Source: Tetranychus cinnabarinus (lineage: Eukaryota; Arthropoda; Arachnida; Trombidiformes; Tetranychidae). Taken from it: DNA of 64,000 nucleotides. Each line of letters begins with the position of its first letter. Positions within the stretch are counted from its first letter, which is position 1. The stretch spans positions 6,138,001 through 6,202,000 of the forward strand of contig WHVY01000005.1 of the NCBI GenBank assembly GCA_022266195.1. The letters run 5' to 3'. Made by a program: the position numbers and the translations under genes. Positions 1 to 13,500 of the stretch are shown here, in pieces. Under the pieces are notes generated by a model, which did no database searches, was not told the DNA's origin, and worked only from the letters and a program-made list of their open reading frames with translations.

Positions 1-195
1 TCATGCATCAACTTGTAATTGACAATTGGCTAATTTACAATGTAAACACACAAATATATATATATTTTTTTTCTTTTCATATTTATATATATATGTAAAT
101 ATGTATACTTATATAATATAATATTAATAGCAATAATTTGTTTCCTTGTTTGCTATTACAATAATAACGTTATTTCTCTCTTTTGTTTCATAATA

Positions 196-3100
196 TCACT
201 TGGACAATCTTTTGTAATCACCATGATATGATTGATCTTCCATAAGATTGGCCACTTTGTGTATGAGTTCATTATTCATTGATTCCAGACGATAGCATCG
301 TTCTTGAAGATCTTGAATATAGTCAACCAACTCTTTGTTTTGAAACAATTCATAAATACTTCTGTAAATTAAAGGAAAAAAAATATAGATTAGACAGATG
401 AAGATGATCATAATGATGTGATGGCAATGGAAAAGAAAAGAATATAAAAGTGAAAAAAAGACAAAAGAGCGTGATTGTGAATTGGAATGATTGATAATGC
501 ATGTTAGAAATGACGTTGAACACGATGAAAATTGTAAAGGAAACAAAAAGGTTGTTAAAAAAGGAAAACGAAATCAGCGAAATAACAATATTAATTTGTT
601 GACCTGCCAATTCAATGATTTATGTCAGATGATTAGATCTGATATTGATAATGGTAATGACCATGATGAGTGAGGTTTAGTCAATCTGTCAGAGTTTGTT
701 ACTCAATGTCAGGCTTGATCTGTCAAGCATGGTTTAAATAAACTACTACATTTTAATGAAATATTTCCTTGGTAATCAGGTGAAAAAAATTGTGATAAAG
801 TGAAAGTTGAATAAAAAAGAAATGCAATTCAACCTGAGCTTTAACAATATTACTGATTAATGCAAAAATAAGATTTAAATTAGTGACATTAAACCAAATT
901 AATTTCCTGTTAAAGGAAATTGTAGTGGATTTGGAGATTGAAAAGCAAGATGAAGATATGGTAACAGTAAAGCTCAGAAGATATGATAATAGAAAGGACT
1001 GAAAAGACTGTAACCTTGGCATTGAATTGATTCTTTTCTCCAACGATAGATGCTAGAGTCGAGTAATCGATCAAAATAATCAAGATAAATCATGTTTCGT
1101 ATGGCAAACCTAGAATAAAGATGGTGAAGAATGGATTATATCGAAAATTGATTTCTTTAGTGAAAGAACTGTAATAATCAGAAAACTACAAAAACAGAGC
1201 TTAACCAATCAAGTCTGATGTTAAGATATATTTTCATCATTTAAACCTAAAGGTTTGAAACGATATTAATGTAAAGACAATGAAGGGATGAAACAGTAGA
1301 GCAATCAATGAGGGAAGAGAACAAGTGATTCTTGAAAATATTATACTGACATTTTAAAGTAAGGGTAATAATTAGAAAATGAGGCAAGTTTGCATGCAAT
1401 CAATCGATTTAAAAAGAAATATTATGTATCGTTTCAAATTACAAGAGTAACACGTTTGGTTATTAATAAATCAATTCATTATTTATATTGTATCAGATCG
1501 ATTAACTAATAGAAATCAATGAATTTTTTGTTTCACTTGCTTTTTCCACTCTCATTGACTTGTCATCATTATTTAAAACATGCATAATCAACAAGAGATC
1601 AAGTTAATTGTATTGAAGGCATTCTTGGTTGGAGTAAGAAACTGGGGTAATTGGGTTGGATTGGGTTAGATTGGGTTAGATTGGGTTAGATTGGGTTAGA
1701 TGGTGATGATGGTGATGAGACTAAATAGTGTTGATCAAATCCACCAATTACCTTGGCATTTGAACAGGTTTAGGTGGATGATATTTAGCTTTTAAAATTT
1801 CCAACCATCTATTGCTTTCTTTGGTTGTTGTTTCCTTGATTGTTGTTGAATGATCAAATTTTTTGTAAACAGTGAATGCCCCTTTCTTGTCTACTCCTGG
1901 AGGTAAATTGGTCAGCCCTGGATAAGAAGTGGATAAAAAGAAATGATTAGAAGTTTTGACAATCTGAAGCATGATGGAAATGGGTAAAATTCAATTCTAA
2001 GATGGATGGTGATCAAGATAATGTTAGTATAGTGAGAGTAGCATGAAGGCAAGGAAACCGAGATAATTGGATTTGAACAATAAACCAAGATAATAATGAA
2101 TTGTGGTGAAAATTGGAAATTAAATTGTTGGCAGGATAACATTTATCACACCATATTTACATAACTGACAAGTAATTGAGCTTCCTAGTGAACAAATAGC
2201 ATGGTGAATAACTAACTGAAGAGTAACTAAAGAACAGATTCGATGAAATAGAGATCTTTACGGTTTCTACCAACAATGATACTTAATGCGTTTAAATACA
2301 AATTAAAGTACTAATAAGAAATAACTTGCTAATGGTAATCATTTGAAAGAAATTTAACACTATTCTAAGCTTCAGTATTCAACTCTTATGTAATGATTAG
2401 TAAAAGAAATGTTATGTTAGATTAATTGGGACAAATATTGATAAGGAGTAATTGCATGCATCATAAAGTACGTTATAAATCAGAAAACGGTAAAATCTAA
2501 ATTGAAAAATCAATTTGTTTGTTCAATTTAAAGCATAATCAACTGTTATGTAAACAAGCTGGATATCTTTCATCGGATTAAGTTTCACTGTTAATCCATA
2601 ATATGAAGAGTTGTAAATGGTATAGTAATTGTGATAAATTATGATCAACTGGTGATCAAGATTGATAAGTTAAAACCGATCTCTAGTTTTATAACGCACT
2701 GTTTGATTATAACGCAATGCATTGTTTCAAAGAAAACACCAACCAAGAGCATTGTTAGAAGATAAATTGGAGGAACAATTAGGAATTAATTTACGGCCTT
2801 GATTGGCACAGGCAGAGGGTAAACTTTTCTCCAAGCAATTGAGATCAAGTGATGAGCTGCGAGCATGTCCAGGTCTACGGTGAGGTCGAGGTGGCGGAGG
2901 AGGTGCAAGGAGGAGATCCTTTTTACCGGTTGACGGTTGGAATGATTGACTTGTTGTTTGGATCGAGCTGTTAAGAATTATTATTAGAAAGAAGAGAAGA
3001 GAAAAAAGAGGAAAAGAAAACAAGAATGAGAATAAGGTCAATATAAATAGTTACATAATGGTTTAAATATTATTCAAAACACTCAACTTACAAATGTCAT

Positions 3101-4014
3101 GAAAGAAAAGCAAAAGACATGCAAACAGTTGTTTATCGTTTTGTCAGTTGATTAAAGTACATGAAAAATTGAGGAAACAAAGCCTAGTTATAAGTTAATA
3201 GTGATTAGCGTGTTTGAGAGAGAGAGAGTGTGTGTGAATGTTAATAGATTAATATATGAGGACAGATATTGATGATTTTGATCAAAAATCAATCAACTCA
3301 AACAATTAATAATTCAGCAAAGTTAAACATGAGTGAAACAATAATTGTAACTCTTGCTTTTTCTCTCAATTTACAAACCAATCGAGCAAAACGGAAAACT
3401 CTCATTGTTGCTGAAAATCAAGATTACCTGGTTGAAGATTCTTGTTGAGCTAAATGAGATGTTGATGAAGGAAGGCTTTTGAGAAATATTGATGATGCTG
3501 GTCCACAGTTATTAATCATTCCACCACCGTTACCAGTGCGACTATTGGAGCCATTGTTGTTACCAGAACACATGCCACTGCTACTGTCATTACTATTACT
3601 GCTACTACTGCCACTACTACTGTTATTACCGGGTACTGATGAGGAGCCGCCATTATTGGAATCATATGTAACCAATTGGCCATCGGGTGAAACTCTAAGG
3701 GCAACTGGGTGTAAAATTTTGGGATTTTTTTCAATCGAAGCAGCATTAAAATCAAAATTGGCCAACTTTATACCATTGGGAATATTGTTAAGATTATCAT
3801 TAGGTGAAAAATTATCTGACAGTGAAGGTGACAAGGATGACACTTTGGATTGTCGATGGTAGGGTTGTTGTTGTTGTACCTGGACCGTTTGGTAAAGTTG
3901 ATTGTACTGTTGATTGGCTTGTGGGCTCTCTGATGGTGTAGGTGAATCATTGAATCTAATCCATGGCTGAGGAGGTGACGAGACAACCCCTTTAGCTGCA
4001 GGAACACCAAACAT
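196..4014 (-). CDS. REPS1/2-like (RalBP1-associated Eps domain protein-like) adaptor, C-terminal region, 4 exons
   Basis: Exons in transcript order are 4014-3428, 2967-2744, 1917-1752 and 361-196; all junctions are GT-AG and phases match, giving 380 residues and a TGA stop. Visible: PQPWIRFNDSPTPSE near the N-terminus; a Gln- and Ser/Asn/Gly-rich linker; FDFNAASIEKNPKILHPVAL around residues 85-105; a proline-rich APPPPPRPHRRPGHARSSSL block (~217-236); and a C-terminal heptad-like segment (~330-370, ELVDYIQDLQERCYRLESMN). Order and motifs match the REPS1/REPS2 region after the EH domain: a PPPPPRP...HSRSSSLD signature, then a coiled coil that in vertebrates binds RalBP1, linking Ral signalling to endocytosis. 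No EH domain is found, so this is either an N-terminally short form or a gene whose first exons were missed. CAG/GTACAATG at the ATG is acceptor-like, so a 5' intron or earlier coding exon is possible. Family call is by recalled similarity, not a search. Confidence 0.7.
1651..1700 (+). repeat. Tandem repeat, 10-bp unit TTGGGTTAGA x5
   Basis: Four perfect copies follow one variant copy, with a short TGGTGATGA minisatellite directly after. It lies in the last intron of the REPS-like gene. The unit resembles telomeric G-rich repeats only superficially. Confidence 0.85.
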
Positions 4015-4333
4015 TGTACCTGATTCTCACACAGATAACTTAAGTTATTATCCTTTAAGCTGCCTGCATTGAGAAGATACAATTGACTCTTCCACTTGGT
4101 TAGAATCACAGTAATTATTAAATAACTGATATAATAACACAATAACAATCACAATCTATATCAACCTCTTACATTATTGTCTGTTTATTATTTTCATACA
4201 CAAGAGCAGCATACATGCAGAAAAAACAGATAGACAGAGATTAAGAGAGAGAGAAAAAAATAGAGAGACAGAAAATCAGACGACAGTAAAAAGAGAGACA
4301 AGACGTTTAATGGGTAATCAGAAGATGGCAGCA

Positions 4334-4339
4334 TTTATT
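4334..4339 (-). terminator. Poly(A) signal AATAAA of IMMP2L
   Basis: AATAAA on the minus strand, 40 bp after the IMMP2L stop codon. This implies a very short 3' UTR and cleavage about 300 bp before the ATG of the REPS-like gene on the same strand. Confidence 0.6.
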
Positions 4340-4378
4340 TCTAACCAAAAATAAAGCTCAATTGTTTAGCTACAAAAT

Positions 4379-4507
4379 TCAAATGATTAAACCATCAGTT
4401 GATCGACGTTTAATTTTATCAACTGTCAATGAATTGTCAACCGAAGACCATCGTGAAGGAGGCCAAATAATGTAGGAAACAGTGCCTTTCGCCAAACCAA
4501 TAGGAAC
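4379..4507 (-). CDS. IMMP2L: IMMP2L coding exon 5 (C-terminus)
   Basis: It encodes VPIGLAKGTVSYIIWPPSRW and a short basic tail ending at TGA (4379-4381). The acceptor is CCAAAG/GTTCC, 80 bp from exon 4. Confidence 0.92.
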   Translation of the reverse strand, partial: VPIGLAKGTVSYIIWPPSRWSSVDNSLTVDKIKRRSTDGLII

Positions 4508-7500
4508 CTTTGGAAATGTGTAAAAGTCAATAAAATGTATTCAAAAGACATCAACATTAAAAAAGGTAAGTTAATGATTATTCATACCGGACCAAAATGA
4601 TTACTATCATTGCTCCTTTGACTATTATCACCTTCAATCCAACAATGTCCGCTGGGTATTTGAATAATGTCATCTTCATACAAATTTCTTGGCCTGGAAA
4701 AGGTAAATGATGGTAAAATGAGCAAATAAAAATGATCAACCCAAAACCAAGGATTCCAATTATTTTGTACAACTGATGCTTCATATTGATTTGTAATTGA
4801 GATTACTATTGAATTAAGGGTTCAAGTAAAATTGGATATAAAATGAGTTTAACCAAAAACATGTAAACTAACGACTATCCAACTAAATGAAAATACAAAT
4901 CTCTTGGAAAATTAATAAAAATAGAAATTGCAATTTACTATTTGTAAATGATTGTTTACATGGATAATGCATATAAATAAAGTCATTACACTGCAGCTCA
5001 AAAGTTTGGAACCGGTATTCATTTTGATGTAAGGACTAAACTATTGAGCATAATTGGATGAACTTTTTTGAGAGTGTAGGTCTGAGGGATCTTTTGTTAT
5101 TAGAAAAATCTTGAACCGGTAATACTTTCCCTTTGTCTGTAATTTTGGTTCGAAGTTTCGACAACAGAGACTAATTAGCTCAAAAGTTTGGAACCAATGA
5201 TTTTTAAAGGCAACCAATTTGAATATCATGATGAAAATTTCAAAATAAAATGATATTATAATAATAAGTGTTTGCTGAAAAAGTTATCAAAAAATATCAA
5301 TCAGAACGCAAGTTATTGAACTTTTAATTTAACATTATTTTCTATGAAAAAGCGTTTTTCGATCGTGATAGGATCTAAACGAAAGGACCTAATTTCATAA
5401 AATTCACAAGAAACATAGTTCTAAGGGTAAACAATTTGCACTAGAAGTTTGGTAGCATTCTGATAATTCTGGAATCTCATTTTTCACTGAGAATCCCAGT
5501 TAATCCATTTTAACCAGAATCTTCCCATTCTTTCCATTGTTTTATTGAAAAAAGTTGGATGAATTTTAGTAAAAGCTATTTAAACCATGTAAAAATTATC
5601 AGAATGCTATTAAACTTCTAGTGCAAATTTTTCAGCCTGAGAACTATGTTTCTTGTGAATTTTATGAATTTAGGTTCTTTCGTTCAGATCCTATCACGAT
5701 GGAAAAACGCTTTCTCATAGAAAACAATGTTAAATTAAAAGTTCAATAGCTTGAGTTCAAATTGATATTTTTTGATAACTTTTTCAGTAAACATTCTTCA
5801 TCGTGATATTATTTTATTTTGAAATTTTCATCATGATATTCAAATTGGTTGCCTTTAAAAATCATTGGTTCCAAACTTTTGAGCTAATTAGTCTCTGTTG
5901 TCGAAACTTCGAACCAAAATTACAGACAAAGGGAAAGTATTACCGGTTCAAGATTTTTCTAATAACAAAAGATCCCTCAGACCTACACTCTCAAAAAAGT
6001 TCATCCAATTATGCTCAATAGTTTAGTCCTTACATCAAAATGAATACCGGTTCCAAACTTTTGAGCTGCAGTTTATTGTAAATATTGTTCACAATACAAG
6101 ATGAACTTCAATAGATGATAAACATTTCAAGTTTAATATGTAATTAAATTAAATGCTTCCAATTGAACGTAAATTGTGCCACAAAAAGTCACTCGATTTA
6201 CATTTAAAACCATCAAAATGTAAATCAAGAAACCAGACTCATGGTTAGCATTTTATTATCTCATGAAATTAAATACAAGCAATTGTGATAATCAATAAGA
6301 TCGAGTTAATAGCAGACTCAAGGAAATGTAATAAATAAAGTTGATTGTTGATCAATTGTAATTGGATTCAGAAATCTGTTAACGAATGTGTTTCATTGAG
6401 TTTAACCCAAAATTTTGATAAAACCAGAAAGCTTTTGGGTAGTCAGAGTCAAAGATTCAGCTGTTGTTTTATGGAAATGAAAAGCTGTATTTAGGTTGAA
6501 ATTGAAGATTGAAGGCGAAGAAAATGATTGAACAATTCTTGAACTAAATGTCGATGTAATCGGTGAAGGAATTTAAAGATTTTTACTTTATATTGGAAGG
6601 TAATTCAATATGAGTTATAGACAGTTAATGGTCAAAGCGACTCTTGATGAAGGTAAAGACTCGAGTCAATTGTACAATTACTTTGGGTCGAATCCGTCAG
6701 TAGATGAAACGACTTTATCACAAGTTATCATTCTTTAATTGAACGATTTAAGAGTCGTTTAAATGAAATAAAGTTGGCAAATGATATTAACCTGAACAAA
6801 GCTGAATGAACAATTTGAGGCTGATAAAAAAAGGAAATGTTTAATAGTGATTGAAGCAATGAAATGAGCAGCTAAAGTTTATTGAAACTTTTTCTTGTTG
6901 AGAAAATGTGAAACAGAGGAAAGTCTGAAAGTTACATGATGTAAGGTAACATTGAGTGACATTGAGGATTGAATTGAACGGATAAATATACATCAATCTT
7001 GACTCAAATGAAACTAACCTGGAAAAGTGTTTACAGAAAGAAAGAAATGAAAGAAGAAGAAGAAGAAAAAAGCAAGAAAAGGAAAATACGAAAAGAAATT
7101 TCATGTCAAAATCAGTTTTTCTCATTTTCCTTTTACTTATTTTATTTCATTTTATCTACATTTTATTTTATTATTTTCCACACTCATCATTATCATCCCT
7201 CCCAGTTTACACCAATAACTAACAGTAATCTGGAAAATCATTGATACTTTTGTCAGATGAAATGTGAACCTTTTCCTTGTGATAAACTTAATGCCTTTTG
7301 ATGGTTTCCATGTTGGCCTTAGTTGAACGGAAAACGTTCATTTTTATTACTTTTTTCGACGAACTTGAAATTCATTTTCTAAGTTAAACTTTTGATTGAA
7401 ATGAATATCTGATTGAAAGATTTGAAATCAATTTCATTTTGTCAAAGCTTCTCAAAAGCTTCATTGCAAGTCAACATTTGAAAAAGCATTGATTGACATC

Positions 7501-10500
7501 GAAAAGCACAAAACTTTCAATCGCCACTCAACTTGTGAATCAACTTTGAATCTGAGTTTCAAGTGAATAATGAAAGATGGCAAAATGCTGAGATGTTTCA
7601 ATCTCAATTAATAGACTAAGATGTTCAATTAAGATGCATTAATTAAGCCTCTAATGAAAGGAAATGCAAATTTTTTGTCAAAAGTATCATTAAAGTGATT
7701 AATTGATTGTGTAAAGTTTAATTAAGAAACGGTATTTTGTGCTGAGTGAAGAGTCGACTTATGAATAAAAACTGTTCTAATGAACTGTTAGAGAAAAAAA
7801 ATCTTTTGTTCATCTCATGAATTTTGATTTTTTTCATCAATTCCAAGACTTTCCTCTTAATCACCTTTGATTGCCTCAATAAGGTTTCATTAATTTGCAA
7901 AAGTTGCAAACGCAAAAATTTTGGCAAAATGAACACTCGATAAGATGAATCGACATTGAAATGAACAAATTTGCTCAACATTTTCTATTCAATCCCTGAA
8001 TCTGATAAGTTTTATTCAAAGTTTTTTTCACTCTTTTTTCTGTTCATTCCAGGTTTGAAATTTTCTTTTATATTCTCATACTTATTCATGATAGAGTTGA
8101 GGTGAGAAACTCATCACTTATTTAAACTTTTATTTGTTACCTTTTCTCAGGTTTTCATATCTTTGATACAAGTTTTGATGAATATTATGTATTGTAAAAT
8201 GTAGCCAAATGTGAGGTTCAAATGTTTATAAATATTTATGGCCAAAGAAAACTTTCAATTCATGAAAATTGGAACAAAACTTTTTTTATCTTTTTTTCTC
8301 TTTTCTAGGTAAAGAGTTTCCTGATGACAGGTAATGAAAGATTCAAGATGATGTTTGCAATTACATGTTCTGTATCGACAAAAGTTATCCCATCATGAAG
8401 CCAAAGTTGAATCAATCAAGTATCTTATTCTCACAAGAATCCTAGTTGAATGAAACAACAATCAACATGATAAAAAAGAGTCGAAACCACAGAATGGCAA
8501 GAATATGGTGAAGATGAAGAAAAGTTGAACTCATCAGAACTTGTTAATGTTTTTCTTTTCTTGACAAGTTCTTTTGCTTTTCCCTCAAATAACTGATAAA
8601 CATGATGATTCTGATATACAAAGATATAGATTGAAATGTCTCAAGAGGCAAAGAAGGTAAAACAATCGAAAAGGTAAAAAGAAGAAAATGGAAAGAAATG
8701 ATTGGACCAACATGGCGATTCCAATATGGAAGAGGAAAAATTACTGAGAATCAACAGAAGATCTTGAAATCCATGAAAGTTCATATTTTTCATTGTTACT
8801 TGTAAATAGTTCTTGACTGATTTTTAAAAGAAAATAAAAGTAATTGCAAAATGAATTTACAGAATAAAAATTTCTATCAAAAGTGTTTTGTTTTTAATAA
8901 TTTGCAAACTTTTTATCAGTTTCGATGTTTTACTCTTTTCTTGATTTTTCACGTCTAAATATTGGATAAAGTTTAGTCAAGTTTAAGGTAATAATCGTTA
9001 TAATGAATAATATGGAAAGTTATTTTTAATGTTAGCTTTTTCCTTTTCTTTTCCTGGTCTTTTTTCGCCATATTACAGGTAATAATAATCAATCAGTTTA
9101 ATGTTGAACAGAAAATTGAAAAGTTTCAACTTCAATATTGCCAATTGAGAATAGAGTTGAAAATTTTTGCTAGTTATTAAAGTTTGCTTTTTAAATAAAA
9201 AAAGAAAAGATTTTTTGGTAAAATTTATCATTTTTAGCTACATTTTTGGTGAAAAACTTTTGCATTGAAAAGCTAAGGAGTGGTGCCAAAAAATCTGACT
9301 TTCGAGTTAAGAGTTGGAGCTTTGTAAGTTTGTAGGGCCATAAAAACTGAGTCCATTAATGGCATTCAAAATTTTCTCCGATCGACAGTTTTCGAGAAAA
9401 TCGAGGTCAAAGTGCAAACTTCGATCGCCTTTTTTTCGATTATGGGACAAGATTTTTTCATGAAACTTATTTTTCTGAGGTAACTTTTGATGGCTGAACA
9501 GAAAATGTGATTATTTTGAAAAATAAAATTCTCTGTTTCTGTGATCACAGATCACTTCGATTTTCGGTTAAACCTCCGCCATTCCGTGACCATAATAGCT
9601 AGAGATCTGAAACTCATTATTTGTCGATAAAAAATGTCGGTACATATCATCGATCGAAAACTTTTTTCAATTTATCAACAGTTCTCTTGATTTTGGCCAT
9701 TGGCCTGAAAACTTTGAACCTAAATATCTCGCGACTGGTAGTACCCACAGTCACCATTTTTTATCCAAGCAATAGCTTTTCGCATAGACTAGATTAAATT
9801 TGATATTTTAAATCATGAAAAAGAGTTATAGCATTGAAGTCATTGTTTTGTCAGATTCCATTGTTCGTTCCATAATGTGAATGATTATTCAATCACAAAT
9901 CATAGAACGCGTTATAAAGATATTCATTTATAAAAGAGAATCAGGTCAATTTTTTAAATAGAAATAGTCGCATATTATAGTCCATGTTAAAAGCTATTCA
10001 ATTCTAGTAGGATTAAATTGCTTTTGTTTGGATAATTTTACTCAATTTGAGATATGGAGAAAAAAGTTGCCAGCAGCAGCTTTGATTTTCGGGTTTGTGG
10101 AACCTTATTCAGAACCTAATTTGAAAACCTTCGAAATTTTAAATGAGTTTATTCATTGAAATAATGATCGTATTTATTTACAGTTTATTTTTTAAAAACT
10201 TACGATTGTGATACATTTAGTGGCACCACATTTTTTGTACAAGAAATCTTGAAGGCAAAAATTTTATGAAAACCTATGAATTCAGCATATTACACCAATT
10301 ATAACAGAGTTTTCATGCATCTATTTATCTAGGTCATTACCCTATTTGCATCTACAGCGCTATATCCCATGTGCCTCCTCAACTCACCGTTCAATATCTC
10401 ATGGACAAAACATGCCAGATTACTTATATTTGAAGCGCGACACAATTCCTTTTTTTGCCATGAACGTATAATTGCTGGTACCCAATTACCTTCTTTACAT

Positions 10501-13500
10501 CATAGTACCCATTAAGAGACTTTGTAGTTGGTGGTTCATAATCGCTCTCGGTACCAATACTCTGTGTAGTCATTTCTTTTATAACTCAAAAATTCAATTA
10601 TTTAAGTAAACAATCATAAAATGTAACTATTCGCACACTTGAATGTAAAGCTAAAACAATGATCAACTAAAACTGAGGTCAGTTTTAAAGTGAGACGGAG
10701 GCAAATTTTATGCCTATAACCAATCAGAGCAAAGGGTACCCAAAGCGGAATCGTTGTTTACTCCTTTGCTCTGGATTCACTTCAAAACCCTAATCCTCTT
10801 AAGAGAGGAGTCAGTGTATTCCTGGAGGCTGATAATAGAACTTGCTTGCACTTAATCTTGTTTTTGGTTGTTACTTTTATTGCTTTTCAACAATTGGCAA
10901 CTTACTTATATTGGAGCGTAGGGAGCGAGTTGAAGGTTATATAAAGATTTCGGATGCATTTTTATCAATTTCGCAAAGGTTATGTACCGGCCGTTTTTAC
11001 ATTTTAAACCTATTTGCAGGCACTAATATCGAACGCTTGATGCTACAGAACTCAAACTTGAACCATGAACTTCTGCAGATTGAAGAACCATATCATCCAA
11101 TACTCAAGGTCAATACGTTTTTTGACAAGTCATTGACATTTGAACGTATTTTTTAGGATTACAAAATTTTTAAGATAAACTAATGATATTCACATATTTT
11201 TACTCGCACTATTGACAATAACCTAATTTTTATATGCAAATCTCGATATCGTCTAACAATTCCCTTTAATTATTTACTTTTAACTTCTAGTTCAGCTATC
11301 GCATGTTTTTGACACACTTCTATATTAACACAGGCGTCATATGAAATAGTATCACTAGATGTTTAAATTAAATTTTGTGGAATTCTCTTCCCATACATTA
11401 GCTCTTCGATAACTATTACTATGAGAAATTTTCGCATCCAGGTAGAATGTTGGTAGATCGCATCCATAATTAAAACATCAGATTCTTCAAACTTTAAACT
11501 TCGAAAATTTCAGAAAGCAAATATTAGTTAGAGTTCAAATAACGCAATGAACTTGAATGACCTTGATCTTGAAATATTAGAATTTAGTATCGCTGAAATT
11601 TCCATAAACAAAATATCTAGCTTTAAGGTTATCCCAAGTGCAGAGTAATGGCCGTTTTACAACATTAGTTGAAATGTCCTGTAGTCAAGATCTAACTTTG
11701 GTTATTTACTTTCAACTTCCAGTTCAGCGATCATATGATTTTTTGGCACGCTTCGCCGATGGCGATCATTATCTGAGAGTAAGAAATTTTTTAGATCAGT
11801 TATTGTTAGTCACTTATCAGAAACTCTGGCCGTTGCAAGATAACTGAATTTCCCATAAAACTAATTGATTAACTGAACAGTATGGCAACACTCATACCCT
11901 TTGACTACCATAAGTTATGAACATCTAAAAAACTTAAGGGTCTTAAAACTTTGAGAAAATGACCTTCAAATGTCAATCTGAGGTTGGATAACTGATTCAT
12001 CTTGAATGGCCTTGAGCGTTTGAACTTAGGATTCTCAATCTGTGGAAGCTCAAGGTTCAAGTCTGAGGCCTTTACTATCAAATTGTACGGAAGTTATGTC
12101 TATATGGACTCCATGCACTCGTATCTCAGACGGTATCTCCGTTAGGTTAACTAAAAGTAAAACTGTATGGAATGTGTCGAGAGTGATTAATTTCAAATGA
12201 AACTGAAAAATATCTTTTTCTCTCCCCTGTATATTTCGCGTCACCTAAAAACCTAAAAATTGATCACTAAAAACCACAAGATTGCCTCCGAGCAGTAGAT
12301 CTAAGATTTGCAGGTAGTGATCTGCATCAAAGACGCAGATCATCCTGCAAGTTTTAAAATACAAAATTAGCACATCGGATTTGTAGCATAAATCAGCCGG
12401 ATTATATCGCCTTCCAAAAATTCAGCAAGCAAATTTTTTGGTTTAATATTGGGCCATCATGAATATAGATTTTGTTTTTAAATGTTTGTCGCTACAAAAT
12501 TGCCTTTGCACCCAAGCTGTGCTTTAAATATAAAATTCTGTAGGTTGTAAGCATCAAAATGCATGATATAGTCACCAAAAATGAAATTGTTGACAGGAGG
12601 CCATATGCCGTCAAAATGGGGATGTTTTCCGTTTGTTTCGAAGGCCTCATATGTGATGTAAAGTGAGGATAAGTCGAGAATTGAATTGTAAATGTTTGTC
12701 CGGGTATCAGCAAAGGAGAAATTCACGAACATTACAGGTGATGATTTCGGGTCACCTTTGCAAACCACGAAGGAATTGTCAGCTTTCACGTCAATTGGCT
12801 CTTTCGATTCGAAATTAATGTTGCGCCAATTTGTCGGATTGTTTGCATCAATTATTCAGAGACATTTTACATCATGCAAATTTTGAGGTCTTCAGATTTA
12901 ACAGCAACAGTTTTTTAGGTTGTCTCAGTCAAGAGAACATAGGAACTGCATTCATAAGTGACGGAGTATGTTAGCAAGATGTTGCTTAAATATTACGGAA
13001 CTAAGGATCACTTTTTTCCGGTTAACGATAATAGATATCTCTTTATATGCTAAAAAAATACCGAATTCTACCAGTTCAACATTAAAACCGCGCTAGCGTA
13101 CAAGAGGATGGAAATTGACAGTTTGATTGAAAGATCTAACTTTAACTATTTACTTTTGACTTCCAATTCAGCGATAACAGGTTTTTTTGGCACGCTTCGA
13201 TGATGGCGATCATTTCCTACGAAAGAAGATTTTTATGCTCGGTTAATGTTTTTCACATATTCATAACTCTTACCAACGGAAAGATAGCCGAATTTTAATA
13301 GTAAAATGAAGAAAATGCTCATTATAAATATTATGAGGAATTTTTCCTGCGAATATCCAGCTTTCTTTATCTATGGGGTGTTTATATTCTTAACTCATGA
13401 ACGGTTGATACTAAATACCACAAATTCATCTAATAGGAGAACTATTAGTCTTAACTCACATGGTAACTCAATTTAATTTCGACTCTTTATTAACTGAAAA

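Noticed and set aside
3479..3862. 127-codon plus-strand ORF with a poly-Leu run
   Set aside because: It is the antisense shadow of the Ser/Asn-rich coding exon of the REPS-like gene.
5041..6021. Two identical 62-residue ORFs on opposite strands (5041-5229 minus; 5803-6021 plus)
   Set aside because: They are produced by the two palindromic arms of the foldback element. There is no recognised domain, and the ORF merely contains the internal 18-bp repeat.
9270..10240. Possible transposon with ends containing GTGGTGCCA in inverted orientation
   Set aside because: Only 9 bp match, the motif is itself nearly palindromic, and no target duplication is seen.
12478..12789. 103-codon minus-strand ORF with protein-like text
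   Set aside because: It lies within the repeat block, has no ATG start and no recognisable domain, and has stops just upstream. It could be a decayed transposon fragment but cannot be called a gene.
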